From Flocculibacter collagenilyticus (lineage in GTDB: Bacteria; Pseudomonadota; Gammaproteobacteria; Enterobacterales; Alteromonadaceae), in contig NZ_CP059888.1 of the NCBI RefSeq assembly GCF_016469335.1, positions 62,001 to 126,000 on the forward strand: DNA of 64,000 nt, written 5' to 3'. The notes below the pieces were generated by a model. That model was not told the DNA's origin, made no database searches, and was given only the letters and a program-made list of their open reading frames with translations. Below are positions 18,049-28,341 of the stretch, piece by piece (the first letter of the stretch is position 1; every line of letters begins with the position of its first letter). A program made the translations under genes and the position numbers.

Positions 18049-20217
18049 CTATACGGCTTCTAATCGCGCATATCCTGTCACTAGCCATTTAGTGCCCACC
18101 GCATCAAAATTAATTTGTATGCGGGCACTGTCGCCACTTCCTTCATAATTTAATACCGTGCCTTCACCAAATTTAGGATGTAGTACACGTTGCCCTAAAT
18201 TAAATCCGGTTGATTCGAAAGCAACATGGCTAGCTGCAGGAGCAAATCGACCTGCATTTGATGGCCTAGTGACGGCTGCACGCATGCGTATTTCTTCAAT
18301 ACATTCATCAGGGATTTCGCGGATAAAGCGCGAAGGACGATGGTATTTATCCTGCCCATATAAACGGCGTGTTTCTGCATAACTGATATACAGCTTTTGC
18401 ATTGCACGCGTAATGCCTACGTAACATAAGCGCCGTTCTTCTTCTAATCGGCCCTGTTCTTCCGCCGATTGTTGGCTTGGAAACATGCCTTCTTCAACAC
18501 CTGCCATGAATACCAATGGAAACTCTAACCCTTTGGCAGAATGCAGAGTCATTAATTGTATCGCATCTTCAAATTCATCGGCCTGATCATCCCCTGCTTC
18601 AAGTGCAGCTTGTGATAGAAACGCCTGTAATGGCGTCATATTTTCCGTATCTTCACTGGGCGTAAATTGCTGACAAGCCGTGACTAATTCTTGTAAGTTT
18701 TCTATGCGGGTTTTAGCTTTTTCGCCTTTTTCTGCTTGATACATGGCATACAAGCCACTGTCACGAATAATGCTGTCTGCCTGTTCATGTAAGAGCTTGT
18801 CTGCAATATTATGCTCAAACGCTGTAATCGTATCAATAAAGTGCTGAATGGCATTCGCTGCTCGGCCAGATAAAAGCTTGTCATTAATGCAGGTTAACGC
18901 AGCTTGCCACAGCGTTGCCCCATGTTGTTTAGCGGTGTCTCGAACGGTTGCCAATGTGCGTTCACCAATCCCCCTTGCTGGGGTATTGATAATGCGCTCA
19001 AAGGCAGCGTCATCATTGCGGTTTGTAATAAGGCGCAAATATGCCAACGAGTCTTTAATTTCTTGTCGGTCATAGAAGCGTTGCCCACCGTAAATGCGGT
19101 ATTTTAGATTGGCCTGACGGATCGCATCTTCCAGTGCCCGCGATTGAGCATTATTACGATATAAAATGGCGACATCGTTTAATGTATTACCTTTGCTTGA
19201 CCATTGCTCAATGGCGTTAACTATAAACCTTGCTTCGTCTAATTCATTGTAGGCAGCGTATAGTGAGATTGGCTCGCCTGCATCGCCATCAGTCCATAAT
19301 TCTTTACCCATACGCGCACTATTATTTTCAATGAGTTGGTTGGCTGCTTTTAGAATGGTATTAGTTGAGCGATAGTTTTGTTCTAGCCGTATTGTTTGCG
19401 CGTTAGGAAAGTCATTGGTGAACTTGTGAATGTTTTCTATTTTGGCGCCGCGCCAGCCGTAAATTGACTGATCATCATCTCCAACTATCGTAATGTTGCC
19501 ATGTTCTCCGGCTAACAGTCGCAACCAAGCATATTGTACGGTGTTAGTATCTTGAAACTCGTCTACCAAAATATGCTCGAAGCGTTGTTGGTAATGGCGC
19601 AATAGTGGTGGATGCTTTAATAGCGTTTCGTGTGCGCGTAACAAAATTTCTGCAAAATCGATTAAACCAGCACGGTCACAGGCTTCTTGATAACTTGCGT
19701 ACACTTTTAGCATTTGCTTTTCGGTGTGATCGTAGCTTTCAATGTGCTGTGGGCGCAGCCCTTCATCTTTTTTATTATTAATAAACCATTGCACTTGCTT
19801 GGGTGGGTAATGCTTCTCGTCTAAATTTAATGCTTTAAGGGTGCGGCGAATAAAGCGATATTGATCGTCAGAGTCTAAAATTTGAAACGTCTCAGGCAAG
19901 CTTGCTTCTTGAAAATGTGTGCGTAAAAATCGATGGGCTAGCCCATGAAATGTGCCAAGCCACATCCCGCCAACATGACTGCCCATTAAAGTTTGCACTC
20001 TGCCTCGCATTTCAGCAGCCGCCTTATTAGTAAAGGTAACAGCCATGATACTAAACGGTGACGCTTGCTCGACTTGCATCAGCCAAGCAATGCGGTGTAC
20101 TAACACTCGGGTTTTGCCACTGCCAGCACCTGCCAGCACTAACATGCTTTGCAATGGTGCCGATACCGCTTCACGCTGGCGGTCATTTAAATGTTCAATA
20201 AGATGAGAAACGTCCAT
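18049..20217 (-). CDS. uvrD: DNA helicase II
   Basis: 722 residues (E. coli UvrD 720). SF1A 3'-5' helicase of nucleotide excision and mismatch repair. Motifs in order: Q-motif LNDRQREAV, Walker A AGAGSGKT at 29-36, TFTNKAAAEMR, DEFQDTN (Walker B), GDDDQSIYGWRGA, LEQNYRS, LMTLHSAKGLEF and VGITRA. The C-terminal LGQRVLHPKFGEGTVLNYEG is the UvrD Tudor-like tail that contacts partners. In many gammaproteobacteria uvrD follows dapF-DUF484-xerC-yigB, but here it lies ~30 kb from that block. Confidence 0.97.
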   Translation of the reverse strand: MDVSHLIEHLNDRQREAVSAPLQSMLVLAGAGSGKTRVLVHRIAWLMQVEQASPFSIMAVTFTNKAAAEMRGRVQTLMGSHVGGMWLGTFHGLAHRFLRTHFQEASLPETFQILDSDDQYRFIRRTLKALNLDEKHYPPKQVQWFINNKKDEGLRPQHIESYDHTEKQMLKVYASYQEACDRAGLIDFAEILLRAHETLLKHPPLLRHYQQRFEHILVDEFQDTNTVQYAWLRLLAGEHGNITIVGDDDQSIYGWRGAKIENIHKFTNDFPNAQTIRLEQNYRSTNTILKAANQLIENNSARMGKELWTDGDAGEPISLYAAYNELDEARFIVNAIEQWSSKGNTLNDVAILYRNNAQSRALEDAIRQANLKYRIYGGQRFYDRQEIKDSLAYLRLITNRNDDAAFERIINTPARGIGERTLATVRDTAKQHGATLWQAALTCINDKLLSGRAANAIQHFIDTITAFEHNIADKLLHEQADSIIRDSGLYAMYQAEKGEKAKTRIENLQELVTACQQFTPSEDTENMTPLQAFLSQAALEAGDDQADEFEDAIQLMTLHSAKGLEFPLVFMAGVEEGMFPSQQSAEEQGRLEEERRLCYVGITRAMQKLYISYAETRRLYGQDKYHRPSRFIREIPDECIEEIRMRAAVTRPSNAGRFAPAASHVAFESTGFNLGQRVLHPKFGEGTVLNYEGSGDSARIQINFDAVGTKWLVTGYARLEAV

Positions 20218-20510
20218 AATTCGCCTGATTAGTTCTGGTCACCTGAACAGCATTGAGATGTGTCGACTGCCGATGAGCGGTATAAAAAATAGATAAAAAG
20301 TGCTGTATATTATAACAGTGGTTAAAAATTATGAAATGGAAATAAGATTAAAATCGCTAATAAAATATTGTCAGTAAATTTTACATAAGAAATGCTGCTC
20401 GTTACTTAGAAGCAGTAAAGTTGATGTTTTATAATGGCTTTTTAAGTTGGTTTGATTATTGCTTTAAGCATAAAAATTTTGTTGTACCACTAATAAGAAG
20501 TAATCCATTC

Positions 20511-21191
20511 ATGAAACAGTCCATTCTTTTTGTGCTTTGCTTATGTCAAAGTGTATTCTCTTTTAACGCCTCGGCTACGCTTATGGCAGATCATTACATT
20601 CCGTTCTGGGATGACAATAATGAAACGGTGGCAAACGAAATGATGTTCACCGCGGGTAATTTATCATTATCTGTAACAGCGTGGACTGGTAACTTTGATG
20701 CATCGGGTAATCAAATTGAAGGTTGGAGCCAAGTTGTGGGTAACGATCTTGGTGTGTTTCGTGATGATAGCGGCTTAGGTGTATTGTCATCATTGAATGA
20801 TGGCAATGATCTGGATGCGGGTTCTTCAAGTGATTTTGCTAGCGATCCTGATGAAGGCTTATTATTTGTTTTTTCAAATAAAGTCAGTATTTTTGATATT
20901 TTTGTTGGCGACTTAGATTCAAGCGATGACATTAACTTTTCAGAAGTTAGCTTATCGGCATTAAATGACATCACAATAGGTAATTCAGCAATTGGCCTAA
21001 CTGGCCCGCAGTTTGAATCAGAGTGGCCATTTGAATTTAATGGCAGCTTTTCAGGTTCTGCATTTATGGTTTGGGTTGATGACTCACGCGACGATGTTGA
21101 AATATTGGGTGTTGCAACCATCCCTGAGCCAGCCACTATTTTTGTTATTGCCTTGGGGCTAATGATGATCGGTGTGCGCCGCATTGCATAA
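20511..21191 (+). CDS. PEP-CTERM sorting domain protein
   Basis: 226 residues from the ATG at 20511, which begins a signal peptide (MKQSILFVLCLCQSVFSFNASA). The frame is open 30 codons further up, but that part has no export signal. The body is acidic and rich in Ser, Asn and Asp, with a lone aspartate-rich segment (LNDGNDLDAGSSSDFASDPD). The C-terminus is a classic exosortase signal: IPEPAT, hydrophobic helix IFVIALGLMMIGV, then RR. It is expected to be cleaved by an exosortase (not in this window) and released to the surface or into extracellular polymer. The body belongs to no family I recognise. Confidence 0.85.
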   Translation: MKQSILFVLCLCQSVFSFNASATLMADHYIPFWDDNNETVANEMMFTAGNLSLSVTAWTGNFDASGNQIEGWSQVVGNDLGVFRDDSGLGVLSSLNDGNDLDAGSSSDFASDPDEGLLFVFSNKVSIFDIFVGDLDSSDDINFSEVSLSALNDITIGNSAIGLTGPQFESEWPFEFNGSFSGSAFMVWVDDSRDDVEILGVATIPEPATIFVIALGLMMIGVRRIA

Positions 21192-21227
21192 TCTACACAC
21201 ATAGGCATTAAACATATTGCACATTGA

Positions 21228-21253
21228 ATGAGTCGCAGCCCCCTGCGGCTCAT
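21228..21253 (+). terminator. hairpin downstream of the PEP-CTERM gene
   Basis: ATGAGTCGCAG and CTGCGGCTCAT pair with one mismatch around a CCCC loop. It lies 37 bp past the stop. The U-tract is weak. A second hairpin (TTGGCTAA/TTAGCCAA, 21300-21319) overlaps the stop codon of the converging transporter gene. Confidence 0.5.
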
Positions 21254-21311
21254 TAATCTCACACATGCTTACACCACACTCTTGTTTAGCTCAACACCCT
21301 TGGCTAATTAG

Positions 21312-22610
21312 TTAGCCAAATCGCCAATACAAAAAATAACCACTAAATATAGTTAATAACGATAGACTGCTTAAGGTATACCATTTAAACACACCTGTTG
21401 GCTGGTGCGCTAAAGGCACTTTGCTAGAGGTAATCACTTTGTAATTAAGCCAAGCATAAATCGGTGCGCTAACGAATGACACTGTGGTGACAAAGTCTAA
21501 TAGCGCTTTGATGTCCGCAGTAAAATCGTAAATGATCCACCAACCGCCTATTGCTAACATGAGTAAGCTAGATACATACACGCGATTACTAATTACATTA
21601 ACCCTATCGGCGTTGGCCTCTTGCGAATGATTAATCGGTGTTACTTTATTCGACTGATGAATAACATAGGCACGCTTCCATACTTGTGGAAAGCCATCAG
21701 ACACGGCAAACGTGGTAGAAAATAGTGCAATGAAAGTGATCACCGCCATTAAACTCCAGCTCCATTCACCTAAGGCGCTACTATAAATACTAACTAATTG
21801 GCTAGCAAATGCAGCGGCTGAATTAGCAAACGAAACCCCTTGGCCAAACATCAGTAATGCTCCAAGCCAGGTAAAAATTATGGCCAGTATAAAACTTGTT
21901 AAGTAGCCAATTTTAAAGTCTAGCGTGGCATCTGTAACGCCAATTAATTTACCTGATTGCTTGCGTGATAAGGTCCATAGCGAATGCCAAACCGACACTT
22001 CCAACGAAGTAGGCATCCATCCCATTAATGCAACAATAAACGCAATACTGGTTGCGGCAGTTAGCGTGTTAAACATATCACTGGTATTAATAGCGCTAGC
22101 TGGAGTAAAGCCCAGTCGTGAGATAGCCGCTAACCATGCAAGTACGCTAAAAACAGCAAGTATTAGCATCATCCATTTCAACAAGCGATTCAGTAGGGCG
22201 TAGCGGCCAATAATTAAGATAACGATGACGGTAAATAAAATGAAGCTTGCCCACTGCGATAAACTCAAGAGGTCGCCAAACAAATTGAGGGCGAGTGCAG
22301 ACGTCACAATTGTAACGCCCGCTTGTACAAAGAACATGGTAATAAAGGTGAGCAGCAAAAACAGGTAGAATGCCCAGTTACCTACATCTTTATAGCCGTC
22401 GAGTAAGCTTTTTCCAGTGGTGCTGGCGTAAGTAGGGCCGAACAAAAAGAATGGATACTTAATGACGTGAGCTAATAAAATAAAGCCAAGTAAAGCAAAG
22501 CCGAAATCAGCACCAGCGCGTGTGGATTGCACAATGTGAGATACGCCAATACTGGTAGCCGCCCACACTATACCGGGGCCAAGCAATGAAAAAATGCGGG
22601 TAAGTAGCAT
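21312..22610 (-). CDS. Nramp-family transporter lacking the canonical metal-site motifs
   Basis: 432 residues with 11-12 predicted hydrophobic helices. The opening SLLGPGIVWAATSIGVSH and the following RAGADFGF align by eye with the Nramp TM1 pattern GPG...DPGN...AGA. However, DPGN is replaced by GVSH (22-25), and the TM6 MPHN-type motif reads MPTS (199-202). These positions bind Mn2+/Fe2+ in characterised Nramps, so the transported ion may differ. A TetR-type gene lies 254 bp upstream on the same strand and could regulate it. The superfamily is confident and the substrate unknown. Confidence 0.8.
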   Translation of the reverse strand: MLLTRIFSLLGPGIVWAATSIGVSHIVQSTRAGADFGFALLGFILLAHVIKYPFFLFGPTYASTTGKSLLDGYKDVGNWAFYLFLLLTFITMFFVQAGVTIVTSALALNLFGDLLSLSQWASFILFTVIVILIIGRYALLNRLLKWMMLILAVFSVLAWLAAISRLGFTPASAINTSDMFNTLTAATSIAFIVALMGWMPTSLEVSVWHSLWTLSRKQSGKLIGVTDATLDFKIGYLTSFILAIIFTWLGALLMFGQGVSFANSAAAFASQLVSIYSSALGEWSWSLMAVITFIALFSTTFAVSDGFPQVWKRAYVIHQSNKVTPINHSQEANADRVNVISNRVYVSSLLMLAIGGWWIIYDFTADIKALLDFVTTVSFVSAPIYAWLNYKVITSSKVPLAHQPTGVFKWYTLSSLSLLTIFSGYFLYWRFG

Positions 22611-22864
22611 AAACCACCATCTTATTATTGTTATATTCGTACCACTTGAAGATGCAGCGTTGTTGACTGCGTGCTTTCATCCCATCACTTAGCTTACCTA
22701 AGCTCGCAGAGATTCAATGACTTGTTGTCTAACTATCCCTCCAAATGTTTAGGTATATTATTAGGAGTGACAGAGCGGTAGCGTGATGAAGCAGAACGCT
22801 GGTTAACTATACGATACGTTGGTGGCTGTTGTGAATCATTTATTGCACGATTAGTGTTCTAAAT

Positions 22865-23485
22865 TCAACGTAAGTATTTGATAAGCATTGTAGGTAACTC
22901 TTTGGCGTAACCGTCTAATGACAGCTCGCTTGCAATCGCTGGGGTTAATTCGGGATACAGCACTTTGTCCATTAAGCCATTCACTAACGTATGTATCACC
23001 ATATTGGCAGCACTGTGTGGATTATTTACCGTCATCTGAGATTCAAAGCGAAGTAAAATATTCGCCATGCGCTGATACTCTTCTCGACGCGTGCCCATAG
23101 TGGATACTGTGATAAATTCAGGATAAAGGCGTGAATTTAAGTGCAAAGTTCTAAATACGCTTTTTCTGCTTTGCAAAAACATTTTTGTTTGTTCCACCAT
23201 GGCACAAACGGCATCTTCTAACGAGCTAAATTGTTGCTCTACTAGCTCGTCAATCCATGCGATGAGATCTTGCCCAAAGTCTTGATAAAGTAAAGGCAGT
23301 AATGCTTCTTTATTTTTGAATCGTCGATAATAAGTGCCAACGGATACGCCGGCACAGTCGGCCAGTTCTTGAATGCTGATATGCTCAAAAAATTTATCTT
23401 TTAAACAATCATTAAGGGCTTTTAATAATTTACGTTGCGTTTCTTGGCTGCGCCTTTGCTTAGGCTCAATCACATTTGCATTCAT
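22865..23485 (-). CDS. TetR/AcrR family transcriptional regulator
   Basis: 206 residues. The N-terminal helix-turn-helix (SIQELADCAGVSVGTYYRRFKNKEAL, split here as SIQELADCAGVSV and GTYYRRFKNKEAL) is at ~37-62. The C-terminal ligand-binding half is all-helical and not assignable to a ligand. It has a basic N-terminus with QRRSQETQRKLL. It lies upstream of and parallel to the Nramp-like transporter, and its target and inducer are unknown. Confidence 0.88.
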   Translation of the reverse strand: MNANVIEPKQRRSQETQRKLLKALNDCLKDKFFEHISIQELADCAGVSVGTYYRRFKNKEALLPLLYQDFGQDLIAWIDELVEQQFSSLEDAVCAMVEQTKMFLQSRKSVFRTLHLNSRLYPEFITVSTMGTRREEYQRMANILLRFESQMTVNNPHSAANMVIHTLVNGLMDKVLYPELTPAIASELSLDGYAKELPTMLIKYLR

Positions 23486-23591
23486 AGGTATTTTACAACT
23501 ACTAACATGTGTTCCATCACTAAAGTAAAAGAGATTATGCCCGATTTTTCCAATAAAAAAATACGTTTTATGGCTAACCTCTTACTTTTCT

Positions 23592-24932
23592 TTATTTTGC
23601 GCTGGAAAGATAATCAAGTGTGAGTTGAATATAAGAAGCGGTACCTACTTTAAGTGCAGACTCATCCACATAGAAAAATGGCGAATGGTTACTGGGCACT
23701 GTCGTTAAATCTTGGTTATGCGGGGTTGCGCCTAAAAAGAAATATAAACCAGGTATTGTGTTTGCAATAAACGAGAAGTCTTCTGCACCGGTAATTTTAG
23801 GAATTTCTTTTACATTGTCATTACCCGCAACTCGCTTAAGGCTAGGTAACATTTGTGCGGTCAGCGCTGGGTTATTAATGGTGACTGGGTAATTTTCAAA
23901 AATGTCGACTTGAGCCGTCGCGCCAGATGCTTTCGCTATATGTTCAGCAGTGTGTTTTAAACGTTTAAAAATTTGTTGGCGATTATCCATGTCAAAATTA
24001 CGAATGGTGCCAACCAGTTCTACATTATCCGGAATAATATTGCTTCTGACACCGCCAGCAATTTTACCAAAAGATAAAACAGCAGGTTCTTTAGTAATGT
24101 TAATTTGTCGACTAATAATCGTTTGCGATGCAGTCACAATTTGAGAGGCAACCACAATTGGGTCAACACCGCTCCATGGGCGAGAACCGTGAGATTGCAC
24201 TCCTTTTACGTTGATTTCAAAACGATCGGCGCTGGCCATGAGTGGGCCACTTCGGTAACCAATGATGCCGGTAGGTAGCATAGAGGTAATATGTAAACCG
24301 AACGCGACATCAGCAGGATACTTCTTCAGTAAGCCTTCTTTTAGCATTAACTCGGCACCCCCTTCTTCACCAACAGGTGCGCCTTCTTCTGCAGGTTGAA
24401 AAACAAATACAACATTACCGGCAAGTTGATCTTTGAGATCGGCTAATACTGATGCTGCACCCATTAACATGGCAACGTGTGTGTCATGACCGCAAGCATG
24501 CATTACACCAGACTCAACACCGCGATAGGTTGTTGTTTTGGTTGACTTGAATGGCACATCGGTTTGCTCTGTGACAGGAAGGGCATCCATATCAGCACGT
24601 AATAAAACGGTTGGCCCGGGGTGCTTACCCTTCAATAAACCTACAACGCCAGTATGAGCGATTTCAGTTTCAACTTCTAATCCTAACTGCGTAAGGTGCT
24701 CAGCGACTTTTTTAGCGGTTCTAAATTCCCGGTTACTTAATTCGGGGTGCTGATGTATATCGCGACGCCACTCAATGACTTTTGATTCAACCTGTTTTAC
24801 AAGCGACTTTACCGGTACCGCGTGTGCTTCGTTGGCATACGCCGTATTAATAGACACACTTGCAGCTGAAATAGCGCTGAACAGACCAAGCAGTAATGCA
24901 GGCTTTTTTATCAAGGCAAATTGGGGGCGCAT
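23592..24932 (-). CDS. exported M20D-family amidohydrolase
   Basis: 446 residues. A signal peptide (LLLGLFSAISAASVSINTAYA) precedes an M20 metallo-amidohydrolase of the hippurate/N-acyl-amino-acid hydrolase type. Metal-site motifs are HACGHDTHVAML, QPAEEGAPVGEEGG and GAEDFSF. The lid/dimerisation domain lies in the middle (QSHGSRPWSGVDPI). It probably removes acyl groups from amino acids in the periplasm, and the substrate is not determined. Monocistronic, 107 bp upstream of the start of the divergent TetR-type gene region. Confidence 0.92.
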   Translation of the reverse strand: MRPQFALIKKPALLLGLFSAISAASVSINTAYANEAHAVPVKSLVKQVESKVIEWRRDIHQHPELSNREFRTAKKVAEHLTQLGLEVETEIAHTGVVGLLKGKHPGPTVLLRADMDALPVTEQTDVPFKSTKTTTYRGVESGVMHACGHDTHVAMLMGAASVLADLKDQLAGNVVFVFQPAEEGAPVGEEGGAELMLKEGLLKKYPADVAFGLHITSMLPTGIIGYRSGPLMASADRFEINVKGVQSHGSRPWSGVDPIVVASQIVTASQTIISRQINITKEPAVLSFGKIAGGVRSNIIPDNVELVGTIRNFDMDNRQQIFKRLKHTAEHIAKASGATAQVDIFENYPVTINNPALTAQMLPSLKRVAGNDNVKEIPKITGAEDFSFIANTIPGLYFFLGATPHNQDLTTVPSNHSPFFYVDESALKVGTASYIQLTLDYLSSAK

Positions 24933-25032
24933 ATTTAATTCCTTAGTTCTTATTATGTTAGGAGTTAGAGCTCATCGCTGTGTAATACAGCGATGATGTT
25001 ACGTTATGTTTTTATATCAGTAACTAATTGTA

Positions 25033-26547
25033 TTAGTAGATAATAGTTAGCGGCCAACCTTGAGTTTGTTGGTATCCCACTTCTGCTTCTAATTCTGAAC
25101 GCATTAATGGATGAGCGGCCAGCCAACCTTGGGGCAAGTGTAAGCTCAGTCTCTCTCCCTCAGTAGAGATCATTGCTTTTGGCAACGCCTCATCGTTTCG
25201 GCGCATGGATAAAATAATGGCGAGCCTGAGTAATCGGCATAGGCGAGTGGCAAGCGTTACTGAAGAGGTAGTTTGATGTTGTAATCGGCTAGCTTCTATA
25301 TCTTCGCGACAGTTGTAAACTAATGCGGTGATCAGTTTCTTTTGCGCGGCACTAAAGCCTGGCAAATCAGAATGGGATAACACATATGCACCATGGTGAT
25401 GGTTATTTTTATATTCTATCAGTAACCCTGTTTCATGTAGCATGGCCGCTGAATGAAGCATGTCTAACCCTTCAAACTCACTGAGTTGCCAACGATCTTT
25501 TATTTGTGTCGCTAGTCTAACCGCTTGCTCTGCCACGCGTTGTGCGTGGGAGCGGTCGATGTGGTAGCGCGTAATTAAACTCTCAACCGTTCGCTGGCGA
25601 ATATCAACACTTTCAAGCTCTGGTAGCATGCTGTATAACAAGCCTTCACGCAGTGCGCCACCTGATAGAGTCATGCCGGTAATCTTCAATGTATTGAAAA
25701 TAGCAATTAATATGGCTAAACCGCTAGGAAATACTTGCCTGCGCTCTTGGCTTAACCCCTCAATATTGAGGTTACCCATATGATCGCATTCAATTGCTTG
25801 GTTCATGATTTGTTTTAGCTTAGCAAGCGTGATGACCTCATCCATGCCTTGCACAATCATGATTTCTTGTAAAGCTTGAATTGTGCCACTTGCGCCTAAA
25901 GTAGACTGCCAGCCAAGCGCAAGGTATTTGTCAGTAATAATCTCTAACTGATGTTCAGCTGCAGTAATGGCGGCAGCAAAATTTTTTTCAGAGAGGTGGT
26001 TATCGCGAAAATAATGCTCAAAAAACGTCACGCAGCCCATATTTAAGCTAGTGGCATGATGGACTTGCAGTCCGTCACCAATGATAATTTCGGTACTAGC
26101 GCCACCGATATCCACGACGAGACTTTTTCCCGCACTTGAGGTTGTATGCGTAGCCCCTAAATAAATGGTTTTTGCTTCTTCATCGCCAGAAATAATATTA
26201 ATGGAATGGCCCAGAATGTCGCGAGCGCGGCGGCTAAATACATCCGCATTATTGGCTAGGCGCATGGTTGCGGTACCTACAATACGAATGTTACTACTAG
26301 GAATGTCTTGTAATCGTTCAGCAAATAACGATAAACATTCCCAACCTCGTTCCATGGCTTCTTGTGATAAATCGTCAGCTTCATTTAGCCCAGCAGCCAG
26401 CCGTACCTTACGTTTAATACGGCTAATTACTTGCACGCTGCCACTCACCACCTTCACCATCATCATGTGAAAGCTGTTAGAGCCTAAATCAATAACAACA
26501 TAAACATCTTTTTGAAGCGGTTGCGTGCTCTTTTTTTCCATACTCAT
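25033..26547 (-). CDS. gppA: exopolyphosphatase / guanosine pentaphosphate phosphohydrolase
   Basis: 504 residues, Ppx/GppA family of the actin-like ATPase fold. It hydrolyses pppGpp to ppGpp and/or polyphosphate. Motifs are VYVVIDLGSNSFHMMMV, GTATMRLANNAD, ISGDEEAKTIYLGA and VDIGGASTEIIIG, with a C-terminal HD-like helical region (LHSAAMLHETG, HHHGAYVLSHSDL). It starts 2 bp after the rhlB stop, so the two are one operon. This rhlB-gppA order next to trxA-rho is conserved from E. coli, which favours gppA over ppx. Confidence 0.92.
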   Translation of the reverse strand: MSMEKKSTQPLQKDVYVVIDLGSNSFHMMMVKVVSGSVQVISRIKRKVRLAAGLNEADDLSQEAMERGWECLSLFAERLQDIPSSNIRIVGTATMRLANNADVFSRRARDILGHSINIISGDEEAKTIYLGATHTTSSAGKSLVVDIGGASTEIIIGDGLQVHHATSLNMGCVTFFEHYFRDNHLSEKNFAAAITAAEHQLEIITDKYLALGWQSTLGASGTIQALQEIMIVQGMDEVITLAKLKQIMNQAIECDHMGNLNIEGLSQERRQVFPSGLAILIAIFNTLKITGMTLSGGALREGLLYSMLPELESVDIRQRTVESLITRYHIDRSHAQRVAEQAVRLATQIKDRWQLSEFEGLDMLHSAAMLHETGLLIEYKNNHHHGAYVLSHSDLPGFSAAQKKLITALVYNCREDIEASRLQHQTTSSVTLATRLCRLLRLAIILSMRRNDEALPKAMISTEGERLSLHLPQGWLAAHPLMRSELEAEVGYQQTQGWPLTIIY

Positions 26548-26549
26548 GT

Positions 26550-27809
26550 TTAATGGCGTTTTCTGTGTCCTGAAGGTTTATTTCCAGTGCGTTTATTTAC
26601 CACGTTATGACGGCGTTTGTGGGTAAATTTAGGACGATTTAGGTCGTCTAACAAGGCACTTGAGTCATACTGACTAACCGGAATAGCATGTTTAATGTAT
26701 TCCTCAATAGCAGGTAAATTATAGACATAGTTTTCACAGGCAAAACTAATTGCTGCTCCGCTTGCGCCAGCTCGTCCTGTGCGACCTATGCGATGTACAT
26801 AATCTTCGCTGTCGTCAGGTAAGTCATAGTTAAATACATGGCTAACACTTGGAATATGTAATCCACGCGCTGCAACATCGGTTGCCACTAAAATATCTAA
26901 ACTGCCTTTAGTAAACTGCTCTAGTATGGATAAACGCTTCTTCTGCGGCACATCTCCGGTCAATAAGCCTACGCGATGTCCATCTGCTTGAAGCCATGCA
27001 TGTACGTTCTCGCAACTATGCTTGGTATTCGCAAATACAATCGCTTTATCTGGCCAGTCTTCTTCAATTAGAGTCAGCAGTAATTTTATTTTGTCTTCAC
27101 TGGACGGATAAAATAACTCTTCAGAAATTTTTCTTGCCGTCATTTGTTCAGGTTCTACTTCAACATGAACAGGGTCATTCATGTGATCGAATGCGAGCTC
27201 TTGAACCCGGAACGATAAAGTGGCAGAAAACAACATGTTCATGCGGTCTTTAGCGGGTGGCATACGGTTAAATAAATAACGTATATCTTTAATGAAACCT
27301 AAATCGAACATACGATCGGCTTCATCCAGCACCACCACTTCAATGTGATTTAAATTAAAAATACCTTGCTTGAAGTAATCAATAATACGGCCAGTGGTGC
27401 CAACTAGAATATCAATGCCGCCTTCGAGCTTTTGGCGCTGACTTTCATATCCTTCACCACCGTATACGACGCCTATACGTAAGCCAGTTGCTTTAGCAAG
27501 CTCCACCGCATCGTTGTGAATTTGTACCACTAACTCACGCGTTGGCGCTAGTATAATCGCTCTAGGTTGATTGTCTGCGTTGTTATTATTGGCGAGCAAA
27601 CGGTGAAAAGTAGCGGTTAAAAACGCAAGGGTTTTACCCGTTCCCGTTTGAGCTTGGCCTGCAATATCTTTACCGGATAAGGCGACAGGAAGGCTAAGCG
27701 CTTGAATAGGAGTACAGTGGTCATAGCCTTTTTTTGCTAAACCATCACATACACGAGGATCCAGATCGAAGTCTGAAAATTTTTTATCTGTTAAATGGGT
27801 CTTATTCAT
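26550..27809 (-). CDS. rhlB: ATP-dependent RNA helicase of the degradosome
   Basis: 419 residues, DEAD-box helicase. Motifs are the Q-motif [25 protein letters not shown] (I), PTRELVVQI (Ia), [11 protein letters not shown] (II), SATLSF (III), [12 protein letters not shown] (V) and [10 protein letters not shown] (VI). The C-terminal tail is basic ([21 protein letters not shown]) as in RhlB. It unwinds RNA for RNase E/PNPase in mRNA decay. Divergent from trxA, upstream of gppA. Confidence 0.95.
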   Translation of the reverse strand: MNKTHLTDKKFSDFDLDPRVCDGLAKKGYDHCTPIQALSLPVALSGKDIAGQAQTGTGKTLAFLTATFHRLLANNNNADNQPRAIILAPTRELVVQIHNDAVELAKATGLRIGVVYGGEGYESQRQKLEGGIDILVGTTGRIIDYFKQGIFNLNHIEVVVLDEADRMFDLGFIKDIRYLFNRMPPAKDRMNMLFSATLSFRVQELAFDHMNDPVHVEVEPEQMTARKISEELFYPSSEDKIKLLLTLIEEDWPDKAIVFANTKHSCENVHAWLQADGHRVGLLTGDVPQKKRLSILEQFTKGSLDILVATDVAARGLHIPSVSHVFNYDLPDDSEDYVHRIGRTGRAGASGAAISFACENYVYNLPAIEEYIKHAIPVSQYDSSALLDDLNRPKFTHKRRHNVVNKRTGNKPSGHRKRH

Positions 27810-27985
27810 AACCGTAAAGCATAACGCTTAAGCTTGAAATAAGAAACAATAACCCAATAATTAGAGAATTAATTTAGTGGTTTGTGCAAAAATAGTCGTT
27901 TTTATCGCTATTATTGTAGATAACCTTTATTTATACTCACTGCAAATAACAGTGCGAAGTATCCCGACCATAACCGGAGAAAAAA

Positions 27986-28312
27986 ATGAGCGATAAGATT
28001 GTTCAGTTAAGTGATGATAGTTTTGATGCTGATGTATTAAGTGCATCTACCCCTGTATTAGTTGATTTTTGGGCTGAATGGTGTGGCCCTTGTAAAATGA
28101 TTGCTCCTATTCTTGATGAAGTAGCCACAGAATATGATGGCAAAGTGAAAGTAGCTAAATTGAACATCGATCAGAATCCAGGTACGCCACCAAAATTTGG
28201 TATTAGAGGCATCCCTACATTATTACTTTTTAAAGAAGGTAATGTAGCAGCAACTAAGGTTGGCGCACTGTCTAAAACACAGCTGAAAGAGTTTTTAGAC
28301 GAAAATATCTAA
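27986..28312 (+). CDS. trxA: thioredoxin 1
   Basis: 108 residues, full-length Trx fold. The active site [14 protein letters not shown] has Cys33 and Cys36, and the cis-proline segment is [11 protein letters not shown]. It reduces protein disulfides and serves PAPS reductase and ribonucleotide reductase. CGGAGA precedes the ATG. It is followed at once by a strong terminator, which separates it from rho. Confidence 0.97.
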   Translation: MSDKIVQLSDDSFDADVLSASTPVLVDFWAEWCGPCKMIAPILDEVATEYDGKVKVAKLNIDQNPGTPPKFGIRGIPTLLLFKEGNVAATKVGALSKTQLKEFLDENI

Positions 28313-28317
28313 AAAAT

Positions 28318-28341
28318 GGCACCTTAGGTGCCTTTTTTTTT
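28318..28341 (+). terminator. intrinsic terminator of trxA
   Basis: GGCACC-TTA-GGTGCC stem-loop followed by nine T. It starts 6 bp after the trxA stop. It leaves ~145 bp of AT-rich leader before rho, in which I see no convincing rhoL peptide. Confidence 0.92.

Noticed and set aside
20711-21262. 183-aa minus-strand frame over the PEP-CTERM gene
   Set aside because: Opposite strand of a gene with clear signal peptide and sorting tail; the frame is Ser/Pro-rich antisense sequence.
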